Origin: Styela clava | Lineage: Eukaryota > Chordata > Ascidiacea > Stolidobranchia > Styelidae | Direction of reading: 5' to 3' | Length of the DNA: 64,000 nucleotides | NCBI RefSeq assembly: GCF_964204865.1 | Contig: NC_135257.1 | Coordinates: 5,224,651 to 5,288,650 of the forward strand | Shown: positions 11,724 to 22,979 of the stretch, one piece after another | Position numbering within the stretch: position 1 is the stretch's first letter | Layout of the letters: each line of letters starts with the position of its first letter | The notes under the pieces: generated by a model | The model's database searches: none | Told to the model about the DNA's origin: nothing | The model's input: the letters and a program-made list of their open reading frames with translations, nothing else | Program-made: the position numbers and the translations under genes

Positions 11724-14700
11724 CTTTCATTTTTCTCCTTGTTTTCTTCTATTGCTAATTGTAATTTTGGTGAAACTATTTTCTTATCTGCTCTCATTTC
11801 AATGGCATTTGTTAACTTTCCTACAATCCTTTTTCTCGATTCAAGACTATCTTTCTGCAAGGAGAAAGCCAAATAGAGAATAAAGAATCTGATTCAAGAT
11901 GATCAGAAATTTATAAACCAGGATTTAATATGTATATTGATAACCAAAATAAATTCAACGACATGACAATTGGAAAATAAACATAAAAGCCACAGTAAAG
12001 GTGTATCATGCTGTAAAGTTGATACAACAAAATCGGAACAATTTTATTTGGAATTCTAACTCGAATCTCTCACGAATTCATAAAATTTTCTCAGTTCCAG
12101 ATCCAATTTTCCACATGTGTAGCAGTTAGAACAGATGCAGTTGATCTCAAACAGACCACTGACATATAAAGTCAATTTCAGTAAATTCAAGTGAGCTTGG
12201 TGAATCAGATTAAAATAATTTGCTGATTTGTATTCTCAAGAGTAGATTGACCATACCAAAGAACAGAAATGAAAAGCAAAAACAAATAAGATTGTATTTC
12301 TATATTAACTTCGTTTACAAAAACTTCCAACTTGACATTTCGGTTTCAGTTTTTTTCATTCTCTTAATTTTTATCCGGCCTGTAATTAGTTACACGATTG
12401 CTAATGTTGTTATTGACAAAAAATCCCATTTTATCTGCTTCTCGAATCTCGAGATACATTGATGTTCAGAAACATATTTTGGTTCCTGTCTTTTAGACAT
12501 GAGAATGTTTTATTGATTTTATTCAAATTTGCCTCATACTGACCTGCGTCTGAATAGAAACAGCAAATGTAAAATGCTCAACTGCTTTGTCCAGACTTCC
12601 ACTGTTGAATGCAATAGATCCAAGCCCTTCATGACATTGCCATTGACCTTGTTTATCTTCTACAAAATATGAAAGACACATCAAAATTTGATTATATTTA
12701 AAATTGGAATGAGTTTCAAAGAAAACTCCAGATAGTAATTCACTCCTGGGTGCAAACCCCAGCCAAAAATAAGAGACAATATTGTGAATCAGCACAAGTA
12801 TGTTGGTGCCCATCATTTTCAAATATCATAAAGTACTAAAAACGATATTTTAGAAATGAATATGTTGAGCATATATAAATTGCAGTCTTATTATTAAAAT
12901 AATGATCTTATCTGGAGTATACCTGTATCTCTGAAAGCTTGTAATGCGTGTAAATAGGATTCTGAAGCTTCTTCATACATTTGAAGTTGACTTTGTGCAA
13001 ATGCTAAATTGCAAAAACTTTGTCCTTGTGCATTTCTGTTACCAAGTAATCCTGAAATGAAAGGCATATAAATATAAGATCAATATTTCTCCCAGCAAAA
13101 CAGATGCTTGAAAATTAAAATAGTCATCTGCCAAAAATACTATGATCATTGTCAAATATTCAAAGAAATTAATTTATTCATCCAGTATTAAAGAAACAAT
13201 TCTGCAAAACAAAAAATATAACTATGTTTGCCCAATTATATTTTTTGAGTTAGAGAAACCAAGCAGACTAAACTTGAAGAGAAAATAGTTTAGACAGTTT
13301 GGTCTTCATACTTGCAGATTTTAGGTCAAACGGTGGGGCGCGCCCCAAAAGTAGACAATTTTTTGAGGGGGCTTGCAGCTAATTGGAAATAAAAATAATT
13401 GTTAGATTTGATCTTGCCTGCCTTATTTGTGTTTGAAACTCCTCATTTATTTTATTATTTACATTCCATCCACGTATTTTCAACGAGTTTTTTGAATGAA
13501 ACATACTTTCGCCTTACTATCTGTTATTTGTAGCTTATTGTTAGCTAGTTATTTTTGAGGTGGGGCGCGAGACTTGGCAAGAAGTTTGAGAACCGCTGTT
13601 CTAGAATAACATGATGGTTACACCTAGCCAAAGTTGGCCACAAAACGGATCTATGTTACAAATATTTGGACATTACAATGTTTACATCTTACCATGCATT
13701 TGTGCAGACTCAGAATGCCTTGGAATTGATTCACCATAAAAACCCATTGAATTAAGTATTGCACCAGAGTTCTGTAGTGCAATCGCTCGCCTTCTTGGAT
13801 TTGTATTTTTATTGCAGAGTCTGATGGATTTTTCGAAACATAATAAGGCACGATTTAGACAACTAAGTGTTGCATACATCAGTCCAACTTCGCATAGTAT
13901 TTTCCCTGAAAAGTATATAATATCATACAAAAATCATGTACACATAACAAATTCAGAAATGTGTCGTATTCAGGCTGGTCTAAGATTACAAAAAAGCTTA
14001 TATGCTTCTGGTATATTTGTATTATAGGTTCATTGATGTCAGTCACAAACATACAGTAATTACTCATTATTGCAGGGATCATACAATATACATAACTTCT
14101 AAATTGAACTGGGGCATACATTCCGGAGAGTTTATAAATTTACCTTGTAAATTAGCATGCTTCAGAGCAGCAGACTTCTTGCAACAACTACCAAGCAATC
14201 TTATACATTCTTCTCTACTCACTGTACTATCGGATACTGCAGCATTTGCCTGAATCAATAAACACAATATTTAATAAAAAGACATGAAAGTATACTTGAT
14301 CAAAAATCCCCCAAACACTGATCAATGTTACACCCCTTATGCTGTATTCCCACAAATAAACCATAGCACATCCTGTTCGCCAGAATCATTTCAGTTGTTA
14401 ATTCAGCTTCCTTTGATACGAGTATTTTATCAATTTAAGAATATTTGAACCAAAAAAACTTGATCCACTAAAACAGTTTGCATCCTATTTTGTTGTTGAA
14501 TAATAATTTGTTGTCAATTGGAGCAGAGTACAGAGAGAGTCAACTAACAAAGAGCCTATAATTTATCAGCTGCAATATTTTCACAGGTCAGAATACTAAA
14601 TTAAAAATCTGATACAATGCCGTAACTCATAAGAAATATCTATATCATCACGCACCTGGCATATAAGAGCAAGGACCATGTTTTCAGTATCTTGGAGTTT

Positions 14701-16313
14701 TTGATATATATCTGATGCATGCAAAAAATGTTTTCTGGCTTCAGACAGTTCATTTTGCTTATTATAAATATTAGCGAGTTTCAAGTTAGTTTCCGCTGCT
14801 TTTTGTTGATTTTTTTCATTGTTTCTGCAAAATATAGTTGATGAGAAAACGAAACTTTTTAACATTGCTGTAATATCAGTAAACAATTTGATGGAGATTG
14901 AATCACTGAAATAAATAGTTCATTTTTCCTTTTTCAGCTAAATCATGCTTTGCTCGCAATGGTACATGGTTGTAAAACATACTCATGCAATGCATTTAAT
15001 ATGCAATGTTGGAGCAAACTTCGTAAAAAAATAATACTAAATAGTCAAAGATCGGCGCTCCAGAAGTATGTGTACCAATATAGAGGTACCGGTAACTAAT
15101 TTTGTTCGCCTATTTTACATCAAGTTGTATGAAGGGACTGAAACCTATGGGCAGAGGGATATTCACTTGGCTAACACAGACAGTCCCCGAACTTGTAATA
15201 GAACTAAAATAAGGAAAATCGGGATAGAATTATGGCCCGACCCTAACCTGGTGCACATACTACGGGAGTATCCAAAGATCTCTCCAAGAAAATAAGGACA
15301 AATGAATATAAGGATAACAACATCAACACAAAGTACAGTAATCCTTTTGTTCTTTACCGAACTACTGTTTACTTGTTTCTCACCCATATGCCAGCAATGC
15401 AAGCTGATAAAATTTCGAAGCTTTTTCAATATCACCTATTTTTTCGTATCCAATAGCAAGATTGAAATAAACGTCTCCCTTTTCTGACTGTGAATTTGGC
15501 AGAATACCTGTTATTTTTAGGGAAAAAAAATTATAACTCCCAAACATGTACGCATGATATCAACATCCACATTTTTGTAAATCCAGTGTAGAAAGGAGAA
15601 TTAAAAATGAGTCAGGAAGTTGATAAATATTAAAATAACTATTCATGAACATTCCAAGATAGGGAAGAGCCTATCAAACAATTAACTACAAGGTTGCATG
15701 CTAGTACTGCTGACCAGAGGTTCAGTGTGATGTCTGGAATAAATTGAACACACAAAAGACAATCACTCCTCATATCTTAGAGAAGTCAAAATAGGAGTCA
15801 CCAATGCTTTTAACTATGGGTTCTTACCACTTACTGAAGACAGCGTGAAATACAGCAGAAATACAGTGCAAAACAGAAGGAAAATTAAATAAAAAATATT
15901 TATCCTATTGAAGTAACATTTCAACTCACTAGGTGTTTTAACAAAAGTTTCATGTTCAAGCACAGTATGTAAAACGTTGATGCCACGTGCTGTATCGCCA
16001 CCTGCTATATGTGCGGCTCCAAGATTGAATGCACAAATTTGTTCCATTCCATCTTTTGAGTTGAGCAGAAGGGCAAATTTGTAGGATTTAACAAACTCCT
16101 GCAAAATAAAATTTTATTTGAGATTGTACAGTGATTTCTGATTGTACTACAGTAATTAACTTACTCATAATTAGTATAATAACAGCGTAACCAGTATACC
16201 TGAATTGCCTTGGCATATGCATCCTTCTGACCTGATTTTACAGCTTGAGCAAGGTATTCATTTCCTCTAGATGTAAAAATTTCAATTTGTTTTTTGATGG
16301 TGCTCTGGAACAT
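11724..16313 (-). CDS. TTC24: TTC24, tetratricopeptide repeat protein 24 (3' end missing)
   Basis: A TPR helical-repeat protein, probably a cytoplasmic scaffold; its molecular role is poorly known. Coding exons from 5' to 3': 16200-16313, 15930-16098, 15384-15507, 14656-14824, 14144-14249, 13693-13905, 12923-13051, 12544-12659, 11724-11854. All have GT-AG sites and the phases agree, giving 423 codons plus 2 nt with no stop. The ATG at 16313 is preceded by an in-frame stop. Segments that match my memory of vertebrate TTC24 include [18 protein letters not shown] (exon 2), [16 protein letters not shown] (exon 3), NLAFAQSQL and [11 protein letters not shown] (exon 7), [14 protein letters not shown] (exon 8) and [11 protein letters not shown] (exon 9). 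The last exon or exons lie beyond the contig break at 11500. Intron 6 carries a hAT-like relic. Confidence 0.9.
13315..13598. mobile_element. Degraded hAT-type MITE in TTC24 intron 6
   Basis: The right end reads GTTTGAGAACCGCTG, a typical hAT terminus (reverse complement CAGCGGTTCTCAAAC). The left end, starting CAG at 13315, continues TCAAACGGTGGGGCGCG, and GGGGCGCG also occurs close to the right end. I see no 8-bp target duplication, so the copy is old or one end is displaced. Confidence 0.5.
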
Positions 16314-17812
16314 GTCTTGATCAAGTTTGGTTTATCATACTTTTACCTGCAGTTTAAATATTGCATATTTATTACTACTGTATTAGGACCAATATGGTTT
16401 ACGAGTAGGAAGTTTCGACATTACTATATCAGAGATTAAACTAAAATTATATTCTGAAACTTAATTTAGTCTATAATAATGGTGATTTAGGAGTAATACA
16501 AACTTACTACAAACAAACAAACTAACGTCTACTCGGTACCCTACATCAACAACAAAACCAATTTGTTGTTTCCGTCTGCTATACCTTCATACTACAATCA
16601 GACAATTCTGCAATTGAACCTATGTTAAACCCCACCGAACCGAAAATATCGCAATGCCTGCATTTCTCAAAAGTTTACTGCCCGATGAGAGTGTAACTCA
16701 TATTGTTTTTCACTTAGATTCTATAACACAAAGCAAGATTGTTCAATTCTGAACTAGATATTTTCAAATCTGTATGCCCATGCCAATATCTGCATTTTGT
16801 TGATTTCAAAATACCGTAATCCCTATAACGTTACCGGTACCTATCTACAGATCTAATGGACTAATGCTGTATTAGTGAAACCACAACCGCAATATCAGCT
16901 CACTGCTGTCTTCAGACCTTACAACGACAGAATGACAAGTTGAAGGCCTTGTGTTTCTGTATTTCTTATTCATACAGTCATAAGGATGAGATTTCAGGAT
17001 TTAGAAGGGGAGAAGGAAAGTCAATAAAACAGTTTACCACTGCCTCCCATTCCTATTACCATTCCATGTCATGTAGCGGTATGGGATTAGATAGTTATAT
17101 GTTTTCGGAAGCATGAACTTGATGGCGGAGGAAGCCGTAACCGACCAGCGGTTACCGTACCCTACGTCATTATGTGAACCACCCTAGATTGGATGCACAG
17201 ACATGACCCACCATCCCACAGTCTATATTCATGATATTTATGTTTATTTTGTTATGATTTAGGCTACAGGTACCGTAGTCTATCTATTTTATGTCAGTAT
17301 GTGTTTTCTTCCTTCTCGGGCAGTTGTGAAGGCGTTTCCACTTATTCAGGTTTTATCCATTCCCAAATTCTCAATCTGTCCCTTTTTTTGCGAATTATGA
17401 ATTAATCGAAATGAAATCTATCTAGGCCTATATGTGTATACCGGTATGTAGAGACTTATTACAGTATTAAAAACGATACCACAACGACGGCAACTATGGT
17501 ACTGAACTACGAGTCACCCCCAGCCAACACTTACCAGTATGTAATCACATAGTAGCCTTACGTTTCTACTATTGTTGCGTGTGTCACGTGCCATAACAAG
17601 ACTGTACTTTGTTGGTTGCCAAAGCGAATGACGCTGTCCGTCTGGTGTAGCGAGTACATAAAATGATTTACTACGGAGTTCAATACCTTTAACCACTTAT
17701 TGCCAATAGCCATATTATTGTCATTCAAGTTTTGATAAGGTTCTGGGTGTTTGATCTTGGTAAAACGAAAAAAAAAAACGATATATAACGGGATGATTTA
17801 AGATTTTTTAAG

Positions 17813-17903
17813 ATGTCATGTAGTGTTTTGAAACCGGACATGTCCAAACTCCAGAGAAAGAATTACAACAACTGGTTTTCTAAACTGAGGGAACCTGTTG
17901 TTG
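17813..17903 (+). CDS. Candidate first coding exon of an unknown plus-strand gene
   Basis: Starts with ATG at 17813 and encodes 30 codons plus 1 nt (begins MSCSVLKPDMSKLQRKNY and includes NNWFSKLREPVV), then meets a strong GTGAGT donor at 17904. I do not recognise the protein and cannot find the next exon; it would have to lie beyond the transposon nest. It is head-to-head with TTC24, about 1.5 kb away. It could be a chance open frame. Confidence 0.33.
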
Positions 17904-18117
17904 GTGAGTTCGATACGAGAATACCTCAGTCAGTCAGTAGTTTATTTTTCACCAAAATGAAAATGCACTCACAGTGAACATAAACTTAAAAAAAAATTGA
18001 AAATGACATTATTCGCTATTTGATTAAGGTTATAGAATAGTATAAATAAATATAAGTTACATAAAATTTCTACATAAGTAAATCTGCTCCAGTTTGACCT
18101 GATTCTGTTCTATCGAT

Positions 18118-18399
18118 GTGACTAAAATAATGGATCAAAGAAATGATGTATTCGAAGCTAGTTTCCTATATGAAAGTGAAACAGCACCCAAGTCACCTAC
18201 AAGTTACAGTAGATTCTCAACATCTGGCAGGGATCCGTCACTTTCTACAACATCAGAGCTTGACTCATCTGTGAACCTACAGCAAGTCCAACTGCCCCTG
18301 TATAATATTAATGATCTCCTTCAATCCAGGGAGGAATTACTCATCACAAAAATGCTCAACTCCATTGAAGCTGTTGTAGATAAAAGCTTGGTCAAATAA
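18118..18399 (+). pseudogene. Possible N-terminal part of a LINE ORF1-type protein
   Basis: An open frame of 93 codons, with a plausible initiating Met at 18133, rich in Ser/Thr/Pro and ending in a helical stretch (LLITKMLNSIEAVVDKSLVK). It is followed, across a 459-bp palindromic element, by a coiled-coil ORF1-type protein in another frame. I infer that the two were once a single ORF1, but there is a stop before the element and no clean target duplication, so a separate small frame cannot be excluded. Confidence 0.4.
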
Positions 18400-18417
18400 T
18401 GCCATCATATTTCAAGT

Positions 18418-18876
18418 GCAGTTTTAAGTATTCTATGGCGTCTGAAGCTGCCGCAAAACCATGGCGGTATTTCCATACCATGGCCGCTACGGCCAAATCT
18501 ATGGCGACTGACTTTTTAGCTGCCACAAACCAATGTCGAGCTGCCGTTACCGCGGCAGCAAATTGAAAACCAATGGCAGGTAAAATTTTGCTGCCGTAAC
18601 CGCGGCAGGTGGGCCGTAAGGACAGGGCTGCCCCTTAGGGTGACAAATATTGGGTAAGTTGGAACGTTTTTCTTATGGATACAGTCTTGATGGATTTGGG
18701 GTTAGGGTTAGGGTTTAAGTAGATATAATTCCGCATGATCAATTAGAATTTGGTACATTAGTTTGTGAATATACCGTTAATACTGATTACTGAATACAGA
18801 ATAGCGCTATAAAACCATGGCAAGAGCTGCCGCGGTTCGTTCGTGGCAGGAGCTGCCATGAATTGGTAAGAACTGC
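18418..18876. mobile_element. Palindromic MITE with telomere-like repeat
   Basis: A 459-bp segment beginning GCAGTTTTAAG and ending CTTAGAACTGC-like sequence in inverse orientation (right end reads GTAAGAACTGC). Both arms are rich in ATGGC/GCTGCC motifs such as AGCTGCCGC and CCGCGGCAG, in opposite orientation, so the whole can fold back. It includes GGGTTAGGGTTAGGGTTT (about 18699-18716), three units of the TTAGGG telomere motif. It sits between the two halves of an ORF1-like frame. Confidence 0.55.
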
Positions 18877-18887
18877 GCCTCTCATAT

Positions 18888-19628
18888 TTGGACAAACAAA
18901 CTAAGAACATAGAGAAGATGTGCAACAAAAATGAAGAAGTGTTACTCAGTCTAGCTAAGTCTCAAGAACAACTCACTGTTAGACTTGGAGCTATTGAAAA
19001 AAATAATTCTGAGATGAACCAATCATTAAGTGATATGAAAACTGCTCATAGTAATTTTCAAAAAATCCAAGCAGAAGATAAAGAAAAGATTACAAAACTT
19101 GAAGCTCTGGTATCTCAACAGATGGCTGCAATAACAAAGTTGCAACAAAGTCTGTCAACTATGGAAGAAGAGCTTGAAAACGTGGCTGAGGCCCAAGAAT
19201 ATTCAGAACAGTACGGAAGGCGCTTAAATCTTGAATTTGTTGGGTTACCCTATCAAAAAAATGAAGACACCAATCAAAAAGTAATAGGAGTTGCCAAAAT
19301 GATTAATGTTAAACTTAATAGTGAAGACATTTCTACCTCTCACCGACTTGTTGCTGGCAAAAGATCTCCTATAATTGTTCGCTTCTGTAGGAGGGACAAA
19401 AGAAATGAGCTATTTCGAAAAAAAGCTGGTCTTGTCAAGGAAAATGGAGGTAAATCAATTTTTATTAATGAAAATTTGACGGAGTGGCAAAAGTTCCTTT
19501 TTAATGAAGCTCGCTCGTTAAAAGATAAATTTAAATACAAGTTTATATGGGCACATTCTGGAAATGTTTATGTTAGAAAAAATGAGTCGGCTAAGAGTCT
19601 AAAAATTTTAAATGAGATCGATTTATAA
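18888..19628 (+). CDS. LINE ORF1-type nucleic-acid chaperone (coiled coil plus RRM-like)
   Basis: A 246-codon frame. Residues 1-105 form a long coiled coil rich in E, K, Q and L (for example KITKLEALVSQQM). Residues 110-246 resemble the RRM/C-terminal part of ORF1 proteins of non-LTR retrotransposons, with SHRLVAGKRSPIIVRF, RRDKRNELFRKKA and IFINENLTEWQKFLFNEAR in the usual order. Such proteins bind the element RNA. No ORF2 (endonuclease/reverse transcriptase) follows; instead there are tandem A/T-rich repeats and an A-run, so the element is deleted or is a non-autonomous ORF1-only derivative. The start is uncertain because a 5' part may lie at 18118-18399. Confidence 0.72.
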   Translation: MDKQTKNIEKMCNKNEEVLLSLAKSQEQLTVRLGAIEKNNSEMNQSLSDMKTAHSNFQKIQAEDKEKITKLEALVSQQMAAITKLQQSLSTMEEELENVAEAQEYSEQYGRRLNLEFVGLPYQKNEDTNQKVIGVAKMINVKLNSEDISTSHRLVAGKRSPIIVRFCRRDKRNELFRKKAGLVKENGGKSIFINENLTEWQKFLFNEARSLKDKFKYKFIWAHSGNVYVRKNESAKSLKILNEIDL

Positions 19629-19654
19629 ATTTATCGATTTATAAAATCATACTT

Positions 19655-20445
19655 CCCATAATGGTTTCTAATTCATATTTTTATAAATCTTTATGAATGT
19701 TGGTAGCCACCATACAGTATTCAGTGATTGTCACTGTGTTTATCCATGCTTTCATTCCGTAAATTAATTTACCTAATAACCTTTTTATATTGTTAAGATT
19801 CATTTTGTAACAAATGAACTGCATATATAATTGTGGGTCATACATTAATATTCTAGTTCTCTTTCAAGTACGCTTGGTATGAATATTTGTAAATGTTGTT
19901 AGCCTCTTTGTAAATTAATTAATTTATTAACCTATTTACATGTTAAACTAATTATATAATAAGTGATGAACTGCATTATCAATAGCATATTTAATTGTGG
20001 ATCATACATTGATACTCCATTTCTAATTCATATTTTTAAAAATCTTTATGAATGTTGGTAGCCACCATACAGTATTCAGTGATTGTCACTGTGTTTTTCC
20101 ATGCTTTCATTTCGTAAATTAATTTACCTAATGACCCCTTTATATTGTTAAATTCATTGTGTAACAAGTGAGCTGTATATTTAATTGTGGATAATACATA
20201 AATATTCGAATCCTTATTCAAGTATGTATAAATACTTATGAATGCTGGTAGCAATTAAACAATATTCATCGATTGTTATTATTTTTCCCCTGCTTCTTCA
20301 TGTGAACTAATTAAGGTGCCAAAAGGAGTCAAATGATACTTTTACGTCATGCACTCCATTACTGAATCTGTGATGATATTATTATTTTCTTGTCCCTATC
20401 TTTCAATTTTTGATCTCGGTCTGTGTCCAATAAAAAAAAAAGCTT
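19655..20445. repeat. Tandem ~180-bp repeats behind ORF1, ending in an A-run
   Basis: Four units begin near 19668, 19856, 20023 and 20215, each containing a version of CTTTATGAATGTTGGTAGCC. Units 1 and 3 are nearly identical over more than 100 bp and units 2 and 4 are more diverged, an alternating pattern. The tract closes with CCAATAAAAAAAAAAGC at about 20428, a poly(A)-signal-like end that would suit the 3' tail of the retroelement encoding the ORF1-type protein. Confidence 0.62.
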
Positions 20446-21010
20446 TTTTTAAATCTTTGACTGTTTTAATTCTTTCATTGGACATGATCGGTTACATCGG
20501 TACATGACCTCTCAAAATCCTAAATTGCCCTTTGATAACTTTAATAATAATAACTTTAAATTGCCGACTCATTCACTCATTTCTTTATCTTATATATATT
20601 TTATTTAATCTCATTTGCATTTACCCATGGTACTATATTATGCCATGATAACCTTATATACAGCATTTACAAAAGGGTCGGGAGCCTAGATGACCTTAAT
20701 CGGTCCTGCACACTGACCCGCACAAAACAATAATCAATCGCTGTTTATTACTGATGAAATATTTTCTTCATTATAATATTATCTATTATGGTTTATATTA
20801 GTGTTGATTTTGTTTTTGTGGCAATAAATCTCACTCTCTCTCTCATGGTGAAAGGTGACGCGAAAAACCAAAGTTGGTTATCGAGCAGCGACACCTGTGA
20901 TAAGAGTCTAACTTTGATACTAAGATATCTAAGTTTAATAGAAATAAGCCGATTAATATATATATATAAATTAATATATCAAATAATAAAGTCCGAAAAC
21001 CAAATTTGTT
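20446..21010. other. No gene recognised
   Basis: A/T-rich DNA between the ORF1-element tail and the LINE reverse-transcriptase fragment. It holds a short GGCAATAAATCTCACTCTCT stretch near 20820 that could be another retroelement 3' end. Same as 5091-5655 in copy 1. Confidence 0.4.
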
Positions 21011-21405
21011 ACAAAAAAGAAACTCCGGGCACTGTCAAGTACGGGAGGGGTAACCATGGGCAGCGAACCCTGCCCTTTTCAACTCGTGGAGGTGGCTTCT
21101 CACAGGTCACAGATGTTCCCCATCAATTGCGGAATTCCACAGGGTTCTGTATTAGGACCTCTTGAATTCTTGATAGCAATTAACGATTTGTCTAACAGCT
21201 CGAATTTTTTGACCAAACTCTTTGCCGATGACGCGGGCCTGCTCGACAGTGCAAAAGTCTTGAGTTCACTCCAAGACAACGTGAACACTGAGATAGACAG
21301 AGTTTATGATTGGATGACATGTAACAAATTCACAGTGAATGTTGATAAATCGAAAGTAATGATATTCAGCCCAAGAACTCGCACTGGACTTGCAAACTTC
21401 ACAGT

Positions 21406-21614
21406 TGTGGCGAACCACTTAACTAATAATAGCCGTTATGAGTCACAATTGTTTTGTTTATGTTTTTGTCACGCATGATTACTTACGTGCTTTTCTTACG
21501 ATAACTTGTCATTCTGTTTTCTGTTCGCTTGTCGTTAACATTGCTTTGTTATGAATTAAACATCAACATAATTGAAAGTCTTTTTCTTGTTAAAAAAGAA
21601 GTTAGTTCGCTTCA
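21406..21614 (+). repeat. 5' LTR of the Ty3 element
   Basis: 209 bp, TG...CA ends, identical by eye to 26845-27053. It contains the promoter by analogy with other LTRs; I see no certain TATA box. Confidence 0.93.
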
Positions 21615-21675
21615 AATGGTGACCCCGACCTCAAAAGCATACTTTTGAGAAAAGAATACGCACATAACGAAGAAT

Positions 21676-22350
21676 ATGAGTGAAGACAACAAAGTAGGCC
21701 TAACAGCGGTATCATTAAAGCTGCCGATTTTCTGGACTAAAAATCCTGCCGTTTGGTTGCACCAAGTCGAAGCGCAGTTCGCTGTTCGAAATATCACAAC
21801 AGATGAAACAAAATACCACTACGTGGTTGCCGCTCTGGATGACAATACCGCTGCCAGCATTCTTAATGTTCTCAATAACCCGCCGGAAACGAACAAGTAC
21901 CAAGATCTCAAAGAGAAGCTCACTACTAAATGTTCGCTAACGGATCCTGAACGAGCTGCGCGCCTTTGTTCAATGCCTGGACTAGGGGATGGAACGGCAA
22001 CGGAACTTATGGACAACATGCTTGCATTGTATCCAGTAGGTAAGACACCTGATTTCTTATTTCGCCATTTGTTCGTCAGTCATCTGCCACCAGACGTCCG
22101 GTCTCAACTTACAGACATTTTAACAACCACGGGCGACGATTTTCGGAAGCTGGCAAGGAAAGCAGATGATACTTTAACTGCAAAAGGCTATGAGGTGACA
22201 AACGCTGTACAAAAAACCAGTTCGTTCAAACCATCTCATGTTTTGTCTGAAATGTGTTTTTATCACAGGAAATTCGGCAAGAAAGCCAAAAAATGTCGCC
22301 CGCCATGTTCTTTTGTGGTTTCGGAAAACGCCATAGCCGACCGTCAGTAA
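21676..22350 (+). CDS. Ty3 Gag
   Basis: 224 codons from an ATG about 60 bp after the 5' LTR. The N-terminal part (LPIFWTKNPAVWLHQVEAQF, residues 16-35) is the usual start of animal Ty3 Gag of this type. The C-terminus has a zinc-knuckle-like CFYHRKFG...CRPPCSF motif. Gag would form the particle that packages the element RNA. The frame overlaps pol by about 100 bp in a different phase, so pol is presumably made by frameshifting; an A-rich run near 22289 (GCCAAAAAATG) is a candidate slip site, not proven. Confidence 0.88.
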   Translation: MSEDNKVGLTAVSLKLPIFWTKNPAVWLHQVEAQFAVRNITTDETKYHYVVAALDDNTAASILNVLNNPPETNKYQDLKEKLTTKCSLTDPERAARLCSMPGLGDGTATELMDNMLALYPVGKTPDFLFRHLFVSHLPPDVRSQLTDILTTTGDDFRKLARKADDTLTAKGYEVTNAVQKTSSFKPSHVLSEMCFYHRKFGKKAKKCRPPCSFVVSENAIADRQ

Positions 22351-22979
22351 TCTCTTTGGCGGTCGGCGATTCAAACCTTTATTACGTCACAGACAAAAAC
22401 TCTGGACGCAGTTTTTTAGTTGATACGGGTGCACAAGTCAGCGTGCTGCCTGCCACCGGTCATGACCGTCGTTACGGGCGACCAGGACAAGCACTTTTGG
22501 CAGCTAATGGCACCTCAATTACGACATATGGCACACGAAAAGTGCCTTTGACTATATGCGGTAGAAATTTTACCTGGAAATTCACATTAGCCAATGTTTC
22601 ACGGGCAATTATCGGGGGAGATTTTTTGCGCTCTCACGGACTTTTGGTCGACATCAGGGGCAAACGACTTATCGAGGCAAGCACATACGCTTGTATTCCA
22701 ACCAGAACGATTACTGGCACGCCGCCTTGCCTTCACTACGTAGCCGAAAACGATTTTGCCAAAATTCTGAACGAATTTCCTGATTTAACGCGCCCCACAT
22801 TCAGCAACCCGACCACTGCACACGGGGTAAAGCATCATATTGTTACAGAAGGCCCCCCGGTGCACGCAAAGGCTCGAAGATTGCACCCCGATAAGCTAGC
22901 CGCGGCAAAGGCAGAGTTTGATAACATGATTGAACTCGGAATCATCCGACCCTCAAATAGCCCCTGGGCGTCTGCGCTT

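Noticed and set aside
15068-15487. Short frames between TTC24 exons 4 and 3
   Set aside because: They lie mainly in an intron and, where they overlap exon 3, on the opposite strand or in another phase.
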